Below are positions 7,618 through 16,905 of a stretch of 64,000 nt of DNA, in pieces. Position numbers and translations under genes: made by a program. Each line of letters opens with the position of its first letter. Position 1 is the stretch's first letter. The stretch comes from Thermoproteota archaeon. GTDB lineage: Archaea; Thermoproteota; Thermoprotei_A; Sulfolobales; Desulfurococcaceae. The notes beneath the pieces were generated by a model. It worked only from the letters and a program-made list of their open reading frames with translations. It did no database searches and had not been told where the DNA came from. The stretch lies in the NCBI GenBank assembly GCA_030550615.1, contig JAUQPA010000001.1, forward strand, positions 16,031-80,030, given 5' to 3'.

Positions 7618-8145
7618 ATGCCATTAAGGCCAGCGAGATGCTATACGAAGTTCAGCGGTCCACCTTACACTAGAAGAGAGTATATTCCCGGTATTCCACC
7701 GCCGAAGATATCTAAGTTCGAAATGGGGGATATACACAAGGATTACGATTATGAAGTAAGCTTGGTGGTTGAAGAAGCTGGGCAAATAAGACATAATGCA
7801 CTAGAAGCGGCACGCGTTATTGCTTTAAAACGATTGAGTGTAAAACTCGGTGAAAACAACTTTTATTTAAAAGTCAAAGTTTACCCACATCACGTTATAC
7901 GTGAAAACAAAATGCTGGCTTTTGCTGGTGCAGACCGTTTACAGGAAGGTATGAGACTCGCGTTCGGTAAACCAATAGGTACAGCGGCTAGAGTGTATCC
8001 AGGTCAAGAAATACTAGTGGTTCGAGTGTTTAAGGATCATTTGCTGGTTGCGAAAGAATCACTTAAAATAGCTGCTTCAAAGCTACCATTACCAACAAGA
8101 ATCAATATTAAACCACTAAAGCAGAATCAATCCTCAGCAGGCTAA
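7618..8145 (+). CDS. rpl10e: Large-subunit ribosomal protein L10e (uL16 family)
   Basis: A 175-residue protein beginning [20 protein letters not shown], the standard L10e start, with [20 protein letters not shown] and [16 protein letters not shown] further on. It sits near the central protuberance and the tRNA-binding site of the 50S subunit. ATG 7618 follows AGGTG by six bases; a TATTTAAA box (about 7574-7581) gives a short leader. It opens a ten-gene run of translation, RNA-decay, transcription and replication genes on the same strand. Confidence 0.97.
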   Translation: MPLRPARCYTKFSGPPYTRREYIPGIPPPKISKFEMGDIHKDYDYEVSLVVEEAGQIRHNALEAARVIALKRLSVKLGENNFYLKVKVYPHHVIRENKMLAFAGADRLQEGMRLAFGKPIGTAARVYPGQEILVVRVFKDHLLVAKESLKIAASKLPLPTRINIKPLKQNQSSAG

Positions 8146-8158
8146 GGAGAGTATTTCA

Positions 8159-9178
8159 TTGAAACAAGTTTTTTTGTGCAATAACTACGAAATTGATCCA
8201 GAATCTATTTTATCTGAAATAGAACTAGTGAAGCCGAAGAAAATATTAATTCACGCACCAGATGGTCTTAAGCATCTTTATACCTGTATTAAAGACTTTT
8301 TAGTTTCTCTAAATTCACGCGAGATCTACTATTCAGCAAGCCCGGGATATGGAGCTTGTGATATACCGTTAGAAGAAGCGGAAACTATAGGAGCTGATTT
8401 AATAATTCACCTGGGACACGATAAGTACCCTCTCTCGGAGATAATGGTTGAAAAACACCGTGTAAAATACATACCAGTTTTCTATCGTGGAACACTGGAT
8501 ACTACACTACTGGAGACATTAGTTAAGCTACTACGCGAGTCCAATGCTAAATTCATTACGCTATCATCAACACTGATAGACGCGTATTTTAAACACGACT
8601 TAAAAACGGAACTTTCGAATAGGGGGTTCACTGTACACGAAGTAGTAAAACCTATCTTAGGGTGCATGTACAACCATGTGGTGATTTTGGATGAAAAAGT
8701 AGATGCACATTTAGTTATTGCAGGTGGTTTATTCCACCCTTTAGGACTAGCCCTCATATCCACTAAACCTGTTATAGCAGTTGACCCATACATGAAAAAA
8801 ATATGGAACGCTACTATTGAAGCCGAGAAGATAAAGAAGAAGAGATTATTTCAGATCTATAGAGTTAAGGAGTCAGCTAGTTCACGAATGGGATTAATAG
8901 TTGGAACGAGACCAGGTCAATATAGACCGAAGCTGATCGAATATATTGAGAGAGAAGCGTTATCAAGAGGATACATAGTTTACAAAATAACATCGGGTTA
9001 CTTGAACCTCGAGAGATTAATGGCGATTGATAGTGGATTCAATTTGGATTTCTACGTTGTTTCAAGCTGCCCAAGGTTACCTATAGATGATTTAGCGAAT
9101 TTTCATAAACCAGTATTAACGCCGGGGGAGTTTTTAATGCTGATCTCGAACAAGGAGAAGTACCTGTATCCCTGGTGA
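8159..9178 (+). CDS. dph2: Diphthamide biosynthesis enzyme Dph2
   Basis: A 339-residue archaeal Dph2, a non-canonical radical SAM enzyme that transfers the 3-amino-3-carboxypropyl group of SAM to a histidine of elongation factor 2. Three conserved cysteines for the [4Fe-4S] cluster are visible in YGACDIP, LGCMYNH and VSSCPRLP. The start TTG 8159 follows AAGGAG at the end of the L10e gene, 13 bases away. The second enzyme of the pathway, a Dph6-like ligase, is at 58481-59167. Confidence 0.93.
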   Translation: MKQVFLCNNYEIDPESILSEIELVKPKKILIHAPDGLKHLYTCIKDFLVSLNSREIYYSASPGYGACDIPLEEAETIGADLIIHLGHDKYPLSEIMVEKHRVKYIPVFYRGTLDTTLLETLVKLLRESNAKFITLSSTLIDAYFKHDLKTELSNRGFTVHEVVKPILGCMYNHVVILDEKVDAHLVIAGGLFHPLGLALISTKPVIAVDPYMKKIWNATIEAEKIKKKRLFQIYRVKESASSRMGLIVGTRPGQYRPKLIEYIEREALSRGYIVYKITSGYLNLERLMAIDSGFNLDFYVVSSCPRLPIDDLANFHKPVLTPGEFLMLISNKEKYLYPW

Positions 9179-9185
9179 ATAGTAA

Positions 9186-9848
9186 TTGGCCAACAGTGTA
9201 AGTAGCAAGTCAGATCTGGAGAAACTCTTAATGCCGTATTCTCGTAGACCAGGTATCGGGTTATATAAAATGCGTTTTGAACAATACCCAACTCCGGTTT
9301 CAATAGCTGCACACATGGTTTGGACAGCGTCTATGAAGAATAGGATAAAGCATCTAACAGCGCTGGATCTTGGTTGTGGTAATGGAATATTGATTACTGC
9401 CTCTATCTTAGCGGGTGCAAGCAGAGGTGTATGCGTGGAGATAGATGAAGATATGCTCAAAGTAGCTAGGAATGTAATTGTGAATAATTACCTTGATGCA
9501 TCATATAGAGTTATCTTCATCGAAGCAGATGCCACAATCATAGATTACAGTAGCATAGACGTGGTGGTAATGAATCCTCCATTTGGCGTATTAAAGTCTA
9601 ATAGGGGAAAAGATATATTGTTCTTATTGAAGGCTATTTCGAACGCTAAGTGTGTTTTCAGCTTACATAAATATTCAGAAGGATTTATTAGGAAACTAAA
9701 CAACATAGTTAAAAACCACCAACTTGAAGTGATATGGTTTGAAGTATTAAACATGGAAATACCTATGATTTATAGTAGACATCGTAGAAGAATACATAGA
9801 TTTAAAATAGTTTTTATCGGTCTCGAGAAGAGGTTTGTAGGTGGTTGA
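9186..9848 (+). CDS. METTL5-like N6-adenine RNA methyltransferase
   Basis: About 220 residues with a Rossmann SAM-binding motif (ALDLGCGNGIL), an acidic VEIDEDML strand and the catalytic NPPFG motif of N6-adenine methyltransferases. FEQYPTP at the start and SLHKYS near the end match the METTL5 family, whose eukaryotic member methylates an adenine of small-subunit rRNA. TTG 9186 follows GGTGA of the dph2 stop region. The target in this organism is inferred. Confidence 0.82.
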   Translation: MANSVSSKSDLEKLLMPYSRRPGIGLYKMRFEQYPTPVSIAAHMVWTASMKNRIKHLTALDLGCGNGILITASILAGASRGVCVEIDEDMLKVARNVIVNNYLDASYRVIFIEADATIIDYSSIDVVVMNPPFGVLKSNRGKDILFLLKAISNAKCVFSLHKYSEGFIRKLNNIVKNHQLEVIWFEVLNMEIPMIYSRHRRRIHRFKIVFIGLEKRFVGG

Positions 9849-9850
9849 AA

Positions 9851-10399
9851 ATGAGTTTTGTTATACCAGGAGAATCATTAGCTGTTGAAGAAGAGGTTTT
9901 GCCCGTTAATGGCGCCTATGCTGATCAATATGGCTACGTAAGATCGATGCTCGTAGGAAAAGCGATCTTAGATCGCTACAAAAAGACACTTCACGTTAAA
10001 CCGCTTGTTAGAAGAGATCTCACCCTCAAGCAAGGATCAATAGTGGAGGGATTAATCACAGGTTTATCCGAAGAAGTAGCATTTGTCAAGATTTACAGTG
10101 CTGAGAATAACAAGGTAAACGCTGTTGGATTACTACATGTATCTCAGGTTTCATCGGATTATGTTCATGATATATACGACTATGTGAGAATCGGCGATAT
10201 AGTTAAGGCAAAAACACTGAACTCTAGTGCACCTTACTTGTTGACGATAAGGGAACCTTCAACTGGTGTTATATTAGCTCACTGTAGTAGTTGCGGTAGT
10301 GTTTTGTACTTGCACTCAGCGGGGTATCTTGTCTGTAGAAATTGTGGTAGACAGGAGAAGAGAAAAGTTGCTGTAGGCTACTTGTATGTTCTGAGGTGA
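9851..10399 (+). CDS. csl4: Exosome RNA-binding subunit Csl4
   Basis: A 182-residue protein with the Csl4 plan: N-terminal domain (VIPGESLAVEEEVLPVNGAY), central S1 domain (about 60-135, ending VKAKTLNSSAPYLLTI) and C-terminal zinc ribbon CSSCG...CRNCG. It caps the archaeal exosome core (Rrp41/Rrp42, not in the window). ATG 9851 is chosen; GTAGGTGG lies upstream and the methyltransferase stop overlaps the leader. Confidence 0.93.
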   Translation: MSFVIPGESLAVEEEVLPVNGAYADQYGYVRSMLVGKAILDRYKKTLHVKPLVRRDLTLKQGSIVEGLITGLSEEVAFVKIYSAENNKVNAVGLLHVSQVSSDYVHDIYDYVRIGDIVKAKTLNSSAPYLLTIREPSTGVILAHCSSCGSVLYLHSAGYLVCRNCGRQEKRKVAVGYLYVLR

Positions 10400-10403
10400 G
10401 TAC

Positions 10404-11021
10404 TTGCCCCTTGTTAAGAGAAAATTCTACGTGCCATGTAGTGAAATGGAGTGTTTGAAACTCTATGAACTTTTGAAAGAGAAAATACCGTCAGTGAACT
10501 ATGTATCAATGAACATAACTGAGAAAGGATTGCTAATAGAGGCTTATGGATACGAATCAGATATTAAAGATCTATGGTTTGAAGTAAAGAACATTGTTGG
10601 TCCATTGAAGGAAATAACGCGCAAAAAAGGAATACGTAAGTATAAGGTTCCTCTCTTAGTTAAGATGATTCATAAGACTTTTCCCCCTAGGTTACTGGTC
10701 GAGGTCTTGAATAGAATGAATTATAGAGCTGAATATCGGGAAATAGAGGATGAAGTATTAACAGATGCTCCGCTTGAAGTTATTACAAACATGGCTGAAA
10801 AAATTGCAAATGTAAACAATGAGGCAGGTAAATTAGCTATGTCTACTTCAACAAGATACTATGTGGTAGCGGCGTGTGTTTTAACGAATTTAACAGTAGA
10901 AGACGTGGTCAGATACTCAGTTGAACTTGGCTTGGCGAGAAATACGCAGGATAATAGATATGTGATCGTAACGGATTGGAGAACAACTCTTGATTCGTTT
11001 TTAAAAAATATTAAAAGATAA
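10404..11021 (+). CDS. DUF2067 family protein
   Basis: A 205-residue protein of the archaeal DUF2067 family, of unknown function. It combines an N-terminal alpha/beta part with a helical middle containing KVPLLVKMIHKTFPPRLL and a C-terminal region ending in a TTLDSFLKNIKR helix. TTG 10404 follows a perfect GAGGTGA (10393-10399), complementary to the 16S tail. Its place between csl4 and rpo11 suggests a role in RNA handling; that is context only. Confidence 0.75.
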   Translation: MPLVKRKFYVPCSEMECLKLYELLKEKIPSVNYVSMNITEKGLLIEAYGYESDIKDLWFEVKNIVGPLKEITRKKGIRKYKVPLLVKMIHKTFPPRLLVEVLNRMNYRAEYREIEDEVLTDAPLEVITNMAEKIANVNNEAGKLAMSTSTRYYVVAACVLTNLTVEDVVRYSVELGLARNTQDNRYVIVTDWRTTLDSFLKNIKR

Positions 11022-11053
11022 TTACTCTTGCAAGTTTACAGGGGTTGCTTAAT

Positions 11054-11338
11054 ATGAATATTAAGATATTATCGAAAACAAATAGGGAACTGGTTCTAGA
11101 AATAGATGGAGAGGATCATACCTTGGGGAACATGCTGATGAAAGAAGCATTGAAGCATCCCTTAGTCGAGTACGCTGCTTACAGAATTCCGCATCCATTG
11201 AAAAGTAGCATGGAGTTTATCATGGTGGTTAAAGAAGGCGCGGATTTATCAGTTGTATTAAAGGACGTGATAAGTAATCTCCGTGAGCAAATCAAGGAAT
11301 TCAAGAACAAAATCGAGGAGTTACTAGGTCAAAGTTGA
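11054..11338 (+). CDS. rpo11: RNA polymerase subunit Rpo11 (L)
   Basis: A 94-residue subunit with the Rpo11/AC19/RpoA-dimerisation motif DGEDHTLGNMLMKEAL and YRIPHPL. It pairs with Rpo3 to form the assembly platform of archaeal RNA polymerase. The C-terminal helix (about 65-94) is charged as in the family. ATG 11054 is used; the upstream TTG 11045 is part of the ribosome binding region. Confidence 0.96.
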   Translation: MNIKILSKTNRELVLEIDGEDHTLGNMLMKEALKHPLVEYAAYRIPHPLKSSMEFIMVVKEGADLSVVLKDVISNLREQIKEFKNKIEELLGQS

Positions 11339-11706
11339 TGAAGGAAGAATCAAGAATACTAGCATACGCGCTAGGAAATTATTATGGAGTTTTCGCGACA
11401 TATAGACGTAATTTCATAGAGGAATTCCTAATACTTAGATTACCGGTTCTAAATGAGTACAGGTTTCTCGAGAAAAATCTTAGAACGTTTAATGAAATTA
11501 CATATGTATTACCCTGTAATAGCTCTGGTTATGTACCTAGCTTATTCCCAGGGTTTAAGGTTATTAATGGCGGGGATAGATTAGTGTATGGTGGCATTTA
11601 CTGCAAAATAATAAAAACAGTTCTGTGCATGCTAGATAAAAGAGGGTTAATTAATCAGCCAAGCACTGAACACGTTATTGAACTAGGCGAGAAATGTTTA
11701 CTATAG
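11338..11706 (+). CDS. Unknown protein in the transcription/replication operon
   Basis: A 122-residue protein without a recognisable motif. It has alternating strands and short helices, scattered cysteines (LPCNSSG, YCKII, TVLCML, EKCLL) that do not form a CxxC pair, and a hydrophobic core. ATG 11338 shares its A with the rpo11 stop codon (TGATG), so it is translated in coupling with rpo11. TFS follows after 9 bases. Tight packing argues it is real; the function is unknown. Confidence 0.65.
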   Translation: MKEESRILAYALGNYYGVFATYRRNFIEEFLILRLPVLNEYRFLEKNLRTFNEITYVLPCNSSGYVPSLFPGFKVINGGDRLVYGGIYCKIIKTVLCMLDKRGLINQPSTEHVIELGEKCLL

Positions 11707-11715
11707 GTGATTCTT

Positions 11716-12057
11716 ATGATTAGGTTTTGTCCAAAATGTAGAGGTGTAATGAAGCCCCGGAAAGAAGGAGGTAAGAGTTACATGGTTTGCACTAGATGCG
11801 GGTACATGGAAGAAGTAGCTAACGCTCCATCACTTAAGGTTTCCAGTAGAATTGAACACAGTGCAAAGGATAAAACTATCGTTGTGAACGAGGAGACAGA
11901 TCTATCTAAGTTACCGATAACTAGGGAGGTTACGTGTAAAAAATGCGGAGCTCACGAAGCATATTACTGGGTTTTGCAAACGAGAGCTGCTGATGAACCA
12001 CCAACGAGGTTCTACAAGTGCGTTAAGTGTGGATATGTTTGGCGAGAATATGAATGA
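11716..12057 (+). CDS. tfs: Transcript cleavage factor TFS
   Basis: A 113-residue protein with two zinc ribbons: CPKC...CTRCG at the N-terminus and CKKCG...CVKCG at the C-terminus. The C-terminal ribbon holds the acidic tip TRAADEPPT, whose Asp-Glu pair enters the polymerase active site to stimulate transcript cleavage in backtracked complexes, as in TFIIS. ATG 11716 follows GGTGA (11705-11709). Confidence 0.94.
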   Translation: MIRFCPKCRGVMKPRKEGGKSYMVCTRCGYMEEVANAPSLKVSSRIEHSAKDKTIVVNEETDLSKLPITREVTCKKCGAHEAYYWVLQTRAADEPPTRFYKCVKCGYVWREYE

Positions 12058-12125
12058 AGCTGAGTAAATTAGATTTTTATCTTTAATACTAGTTGTTTAG
12101 TGATATAAATACGGGTGGCGGTCTC

Positions 12126-12872
12126 TTGAGGCTTAAATTCAGAGAGGCAACGGTTTGGAAATATGCTATTGTCGCAATCTCCAAAATAATTGAAGAAGCT
12201 AGTTTCAAGATAAATGAGGAAGGAGTTAGATTGAGAGCAATGGATCCTTCCGGAGTAGCTCTGGTTGACTTCTATATTCCTCACAATGCTTTTTACGAAT
12301 TCGATGTGAGTAATGAAGTAAACATCGGTGTAAATATGGATGAACTAGCAAAAGTACTTAGAAGGGCTAGAAAAGGAGATGAGCTAGTATTAGAAATGAC
12401 TCAGCTGGGGAAGCTCGGAGTTTACTTAGAAGGAAGAGGCTCCAGAAGATTCATGTTGCCGAGTATTGAATTATCCTACCAGGAGATTCCTGAAATAAGT
12501 TTCGAGGAGAGTTTCAAGTGTAAGATATTACCTAAGTTATTCAAGGATATTGTGAAAGAACTTGAAGCTATAAGTGATGCTATTGAACTATATGCTCCGG
12601 AGAACAGTGACGCTCTCTACTTTAAAGCAGAGAGCGAAATAGCTGAAGCTGAAATAGTGCTGAGCAGCGCATCTGGTGCCTTAATAGAATATGAGTCAAC
12701 GAAAGAAGCAAGGTCAAAGTACACTATTGATTACTTATCTGACATAGTGACGGCTTCGCAAGCAGCTGAAACTCTAAGTCTCGGTTTCGGTAATGAAACT
12801 CCTTTGAAAATGATTTACGAATTACCAGGTGGAGGTACGTTACAATTCTATGTCGCGCCTAGAACAGATTAG
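12126..12872 (+). CDS. pcn: Sliding clamp PCNA
   Basis: A 248-residue PCNA with the family landmarks EEGVRLRAMDPSGVALVDF, the interdomain region around SYQEIPEI and C-terminal PLKMIYELPGGGTLQFYVAPR. It forms the ring that tethers polymerase, ligase, FEN1 and other factors. The start is TTG 12126, after GGTGGCGG, giving the usual N-terminus (RLKFREATVWK). Crenarchaea often carry several PCNA genes; only one is here. Confidence 0.95.
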   Translation: MRLKFREATVWKYAIVAISKIIEEASFKINEEGVRLRAMDPSGVALVDFYIPHNAFYEFDVSNEVNIGVNMDELAKVLRRARKGDELVLEMTQLGKLGVYLEGRGSRRFMLPSIELSYQEIPEISFEESFKCKILPKLFKDIVKELEAISDAIELYAPENSDALYFKAESEIAEAEIVLSSASGALIEYESTKEARSKYTIDYLSDIVTASQAAETLSLGFGNETPLKMIYELPGGGTLQFYVAPRTD

Positions 12873-12876
12873 TAGA

Positions 12877-13986
12877 ATGGGTTTTTTAAGGAAAATTATA
12901 CGGGATTACTACAGTAGGAAAACACTCGAGGAGCCTAGCGATTTACATAAGAGGGAGATAGCGTTAGAGAGCCTTGAGGATAATTCGTACATTAGGCACC
13001 TATCATTCCCATACATGCAGCTCTTATATGATTACATTATGAACGTGAAGACGCCTCTTCATTTATATTATTCATCGGCATTATATTCTACGCCATATGC
13101 TGATAAAATGGAGAATAAAATATGGGAGGGATCCGAGTTATTGTTTGATATTGATGCTGATAAATACCAGGGTTGTGATCAAAAAATCTGGATTTGTCCA
13201 TCCTCAGGCGAAATCTCTCCGGTTGAAATAGATAAATGCTCGCGAGGGGAAAAACCATTGGAGTATTCTTCTCTACCATGGGTATGTATTAAAAAAGCAT
13301 GGAATGATGTGTTGAAACTCGTAGATGTTTTAAAAACGGAATTTGGATACGAGAGAATTAGGATTTATTACTCGGGCAATAGGGGATTTCACGTCAAAGT
13401 CCAGGATCCTGATGTTTTAGCCTTAACGAGGGAAATGCGAAGAGCTATTGCTGACTATGTTTCATGCGAAGGCCTAAAGGTCGAGAAAATGTTTCCATCG
13501 TATAGGAACATGGTGATCTTCGGCGAAATAGAACATGGGATAAGAAGACGAGTATATCAATTAGCGAGCAACCTGGGTTTACTAGAGAAGAAGAAGGTGA
13601 AGGGGATCAGGGATCTCGAAGTTTTGGATATAGATAAATTGACTGATCTTCTAGGAGAAGTATGTATTCAGATCGATAAAGCGGTAACAATGGATATTTC
13701 AAGGCTATCGAGATTCGGAAACAGTCTCAACATGAAAGCAGGATTAAAGGTTATGGATATGAGTATTAATGCAGATATTGACGCGTATGATTACGAAAGA
13801 TTTTCCCCATTCAAAGGATTTATAAAAGTAAAGTCACTTATTACAGGAGATATAAATGCTCTGGGTATGCAGTTAAGTTTATCGAAAGGAAATATATATA
13901 GATTGGAATCGTTCATAGGAATATACCTAGTTGTGAAAAACATCGCTTTACCCGTAGATGCAAGCGAATTAGAGGTAAAAGTATGA
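12877..13986 (+). CDS. priS: DNA primase small (catalytic) subunit PriS
   Basis: About 369 residues. The catalytic acidic motif is LLFDIDAD; YYSGNRGFHVKV carries the conserved glycine-histidine region, and cysteines around CDQKIWIC...CSRG...VC form the zinc knuckle. It synthesises primers with PriL, absent here. ATG 12877 is chosen from an aligned start MGFLRKIIRDYYSR; ATG 12850 would extend it into pcn. It follows pcn by four bases. Confidence 0.93.
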   Translation: MGFLRKIIRDYYSRKTLEEPSDLHKREIALESLEDNSYIRHLSFPYMQLLYDYIMNVKTPLHLYYSSALYSTPYADKMENKIWEGSELLFDIDADKYQGCDQKIWICPSSGEISPVEIDKCSRGEKPLEYSSLPWVCIKKAWNDVLKLVDVLKTEFGYERIRIYYSGNRGFHVKVQDPDVLALTREMRRAIADYVSCEGLKVEKMFPSYRNMVIFGEIEHGIRRRVYQLASNLGLLEKKKVKGIRDLEVLDIDKLTDLLGEVCIQIDKAVTMDISRLSRFGNSLNMKAGLKVMDMSINADIDAYDYERFSPFKGFIKVKSLITGDINALGMQLSLSKGNIYRLESFIGIYLVVKNIALPVDASELEVKV

Positions 13987-14489
13987 GTGAACATTACTTA
14001 AGACTCGTAAGAGAGGAAATAAAGGGCCCGACCCTAACTCAGATTCCCCCGCAAAAACTTGAATCAATTATACAAACAATTAGGAAATCATACTATAATG
14101 CGCACACTCTAGATAACCTGGGAAAAAGAATGCTTGTTTTATTGCTCAATAAGATTGCTAATGATGCCAAGCTATTAGTTAAGATTAGATCCCTTAAGTT
14201 CATGGTTCAAGAAGAAATAGAGAATAGTTCTGTGGATCAGGATATTGCAAGGTTGCTGTTACTAGCGGTAAAAGCAGGTGAAACACTGTATTCTCCCATA
14301 GTGTTGAGATTCGGTGATAAAATACTATATAAATTCAGCTCGAATTGTAGAATAGGGAGTAGGGTTTTTAGAAAGGGAGAAATCGCCCCGTTATCTATTT
14401 TGGAAATCGTCTCAGCGGAGATAAATAGTTGTGGGCAGGTAATGATAGACCCGTTCTTTAAACTCCTTGCACCTCGCTACGGGATATAA
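13983..14489 (+). CDS. gins15: GINS complex subunit Gins15 (Gins51)
   Basis: A 168-residue protein overlapping priS by four bases (ATGA). It has an N-terminal helical domain and a small C-terminal beta domain (about 115-160), the A-B domain order of Sld5/Psf1. In Sulfolobus gins15 is also next to priS, which supports the call over a purely sequence-based one. GINS links the MCM helicase to the replisome. Confidence 0.72.
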   Translation: MSEHYLRLVREEIKGPTLTQIPPQKLESIIQTIRKSYYNAHTLDNLGKRMLVLLLNKIANDAKLLVKIRSLKFMVQEEIENSSVDQDIARLLLLAVKAGETLYSPIVLRFGDKILYKFSSNCRIGSRVFRKGEIAPLSILEIVSAEINSCGQVMIDPFFKLLAPRYGI

Positions 14490-14498
14490 GAATTGTTT

Positions 14499-14849
14499 TC
14501 ATATGTAAATTGAAACAAAGTAAAATGTGGCGATAAGAAGCATGAGCGCTACTACTAGGTAGAAAACTCTGATGTTGAAGAACTCTTTTTTCCTCCGTTC
14601 AATTCTTAATGCTACTTTCGCTAAATCCCGTGTTATTAGCATGCTTAGTAGTAAAATAACTCCCATAGTAGTTAACCTGAACGTTAGTAAACCTACTTGA
14701 TTCATATTAGTGTAATCAATTGAAGGGATCCCTGTGATTACGATGATGTATACTAGGACTGTAACCACTTTGCAAATATTTGCATATATGTTAACTATTT
14801 CTTCGTAATCAAATAACTTTACAAGCACGCTTCCAATTTTTCTATGCAT
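14499..14849 (-). CDS. Small three-helix membrane protein, unknown
   Basis: A 116-residue protein with three hydrophobic segments (about 25-42, 52-70 and 92-113) separated by short basic loops (IERRKKEFF). No family is recognised. It is convergent with gins15 and divergent from the STT3-like gene. Confidence 0.6.
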   Translation of the reverse strand: MHRKIGSVLVKLFDYEEIVNIYANICKVVTVLVYIIVITGIPSIDYTNMNQVGLLTFRLTTMGVILLLSMLITRDLAKVALRIERRKKEFFNIRVFYLVVALMLLIATFYFVSIYI

Positions 14850-14942
14850 TAAAACACCTAGATAAGCTACCTGTTAAACTTTTAATCTACAGGGATTAAT
14901 ATTATGGTTAAGGCTTAAATAGTGCTTTTGCGGGGTAATGAT

Positions 14943-16892
14943 ATGAACGGAAGGAGCAACATCACGGAGATTTTAGGTTATTTGTTGTTAACGCTAGGAA
15001 TTATTGTACACTTCTGGTTTTTTATAAGTAATCCAGGTTTCTATCCTCAGTTATTCACGGTTGCTAGGAGCGCTAGCAGCCTTGAAGATCTTTGTAAAAT
15101 GCTGAGTATTACTGGGGAATGTGATAGCTTCTATATATACACATGGATATTGGCAAAAGCCCCCACGTTCCTGGTTCCAGTGTATCAGATCCCTGCAGTC
15201 ATTTTGATATTTATAATAACCCGCAAGATCTTTGGATCAACTGTAACAGCTGGACTCGCTTCTTTCATATATGCTATATCACCTGGATCCTTAATTGTCT
15301 ATAATGCGGATCAAGCCGGGTTAGCGTTAGCCGGGTTATTAATTACAATTAGTGCACTGATTACAACATATGGATTAATCAATGAATTCAAGTTTCAATA
15401 TGCTTTAATGGGCTTAGTTCTATACGTAGCGCTTCTTGGTCACGTCGCTGTGCATGTGGTTTTGTTGTTGCTGGCTATGGTTTTATTAGTGAGATACATC
15501 AGCAATCAAATCGATTTAAGAACAGGAGCAATCTTAATTTTGTTTTTGATTTCAGCATTAATCACGTTCTTTATTAATGGATTAAGGTACTATAGTTTAT
15601 ATTCTGTTCCAGCAGTAGTTCTAGCTATTGGAGTTTCGCTGGGTTTATTTTTGAATAAATGGCTAAGTACTTTATCATCTCATAAGGTAGTTTATGCTTC
15701 AATAATACTGGTTTCAGCTGTTACTTCGGGTTTATTGATGTTGGTGATAGGCAGCTACAGCTACAATTACACTACGACCACCAACATGATCTACGTTTAT
15801 GGGCTTCCAGGGCTACTATCTTTGCCAAGCATGATGTTGGTTTTTACTAATCGCAAGAAGCTACAGGCGCAACTAGTTGCCGTAGCTGTCACAGCTCTAC
15901 TGGTGAATTTGTTCGATCCTTCAATCATGAGCCTTGTATTAGCTTATCTTAGTTTAACGAGCTGTGTTTTTATAGATATATTACTCAGAGTTATCAAGGA
16001 CCTGCACGTGGTGAATTGGAAAATTAGATTCGGAGCAACAGTGGCTCTGCTCGCGTTCATAACTATCTCTTTCTTTGGATCATACTTAGCTGTTAGCGAG
16101 GAAGCGGCATCAGCAAATGTCTTCAGCGAGATCACTAGGTTAACCGCGGATAAGGGTCTGGGCAAGATATCTATAGATTTAACGAAGTTAAGTGAAGACC
16201 TCGGTAGAGCAGTGAAATCGACAGCTAATAGTAGTGAAGTACTGATTATTGCTCACTGGGATTATGCTTACTTCTTGCAAAGTTCCTTAGCGAGCGAGGG
16301 ATTAAGGGCGTATCTTATAGCAAATCCGCGGAGCGGAATCCGGGGTAAGAGCTTATTGTCGAGTATTATGGTAAGCAGTTGGGAAACATCGAAGTTGATT
16401 CTGGAGAATATAAGTAGCGAGATAAATGTAAAAGACGTTTACGTTTTCGTATCATTCGCATACTCGGTTAGCTATGGGAACAATTCTTTTATTGGCGTGC
16501 CAGGCTCAATTACCCTTGAGAATTATCAATACCCAGTATTGGTATTTGATGCATATGGTGACTTGTACAGTATCATAGAGTACTTATACTACGCTAATAA
16601 ATCCATTGAAGATTACTTGTATGTTTACAGGGAACGCCCAAGAACAATGGCACTACTGTGGACTCTTGATGGTAGAGATATGTTGATTGCGCAACTATGT
16701 GTAAAATCCCTGCTAGATTCTGGATATAAGAACGTGTATAACTATGTGATTGGGCAAGCGCCGATGAACTACACGGTAAGCGGATTCGAGCTAGTTTACT
16801 CTAACAGCATCGAAGTAGGCAGAATAAGTATTACTTATTACGGAGATTACACTGTATACTACATGGTTGCATTATTTAAACTAATTGATTAA
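14943..16892 (+). CDS. Divergent STT3/AglB-like membrane protein
   Basis: A 649-residue protein with about a dozen membrane segments up to residue 385 and an extracytoplasmic C-terminal domain. Two features recall oligosaccharyltransferase STT3/AglB: PGSLIVYNADQAGLALAG resembles the PG..R..aG..D loop, and AHWDYAYFLQS (W439-Y443) resembles the WWDYGYW acceptor motif. The first tryptophan is Ala-His here and the usual DxD metal motif is not evident. It is therefore either a specialised GT-C glycosyltransferase or an inactive paralogue. ATG 14943 follows GGGGT. Confidence 0.55.
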   Translation: MNGRSNITEILGYLLLTLGIIVHFWFFISNPGFYPQLFTVARSASSLEDLCKMLSITGECDSFYIYTWILAKAPTFLVPVYQIPAVILIFIITRKIFGSTVTAGLASFIYAISPGSLIVYNADQAGLALAGLLITISALITTYGLINEFKFQYALMGLVLYVALLGHVAVHVVLLLLAMVLLVRYISNQIDLRTGAILILFLISALITFFINGLRYYSLYSVPAVVLAIGVSLGLFLNKWLSTLSSHKVVYASIILVSAVTSGLLMLVIGSYSYNYTTTTNMIYVYGLPGLLSLPSMMLVFTNRKKLQAQLVAVAVTALLVNLFDPSIMSLVLAYLSLTSCVFIDILLRVIKDLHVVNWKIRFGATVALLAFITISFFGSYLAVSEEAASANVFSEITRLTADKGLGKISIDLTKLSEDLGRAVKSTANSSEVLIIAHWDYAYFLQSSLASEGLRAYLIANPRSGIRGKSLLSSIMVSSWETSKLILENISSEINVKDVYVFVSFAYSVSYGNNSFIGVPGSITLENYQYPVLVFDAYGDLYSIIEYLYYANKSIEDYLYVYRERPRTMALLWTLDGRDMLIAQLCVKSLLDSGYKNVYNYVIGQAPMNYTVSGFELVYSNSIEVGRISITYYGDYTVYYMVALFKLID

Positions 16893-16905
16893 GAAGGTGG
16901 GAAAC

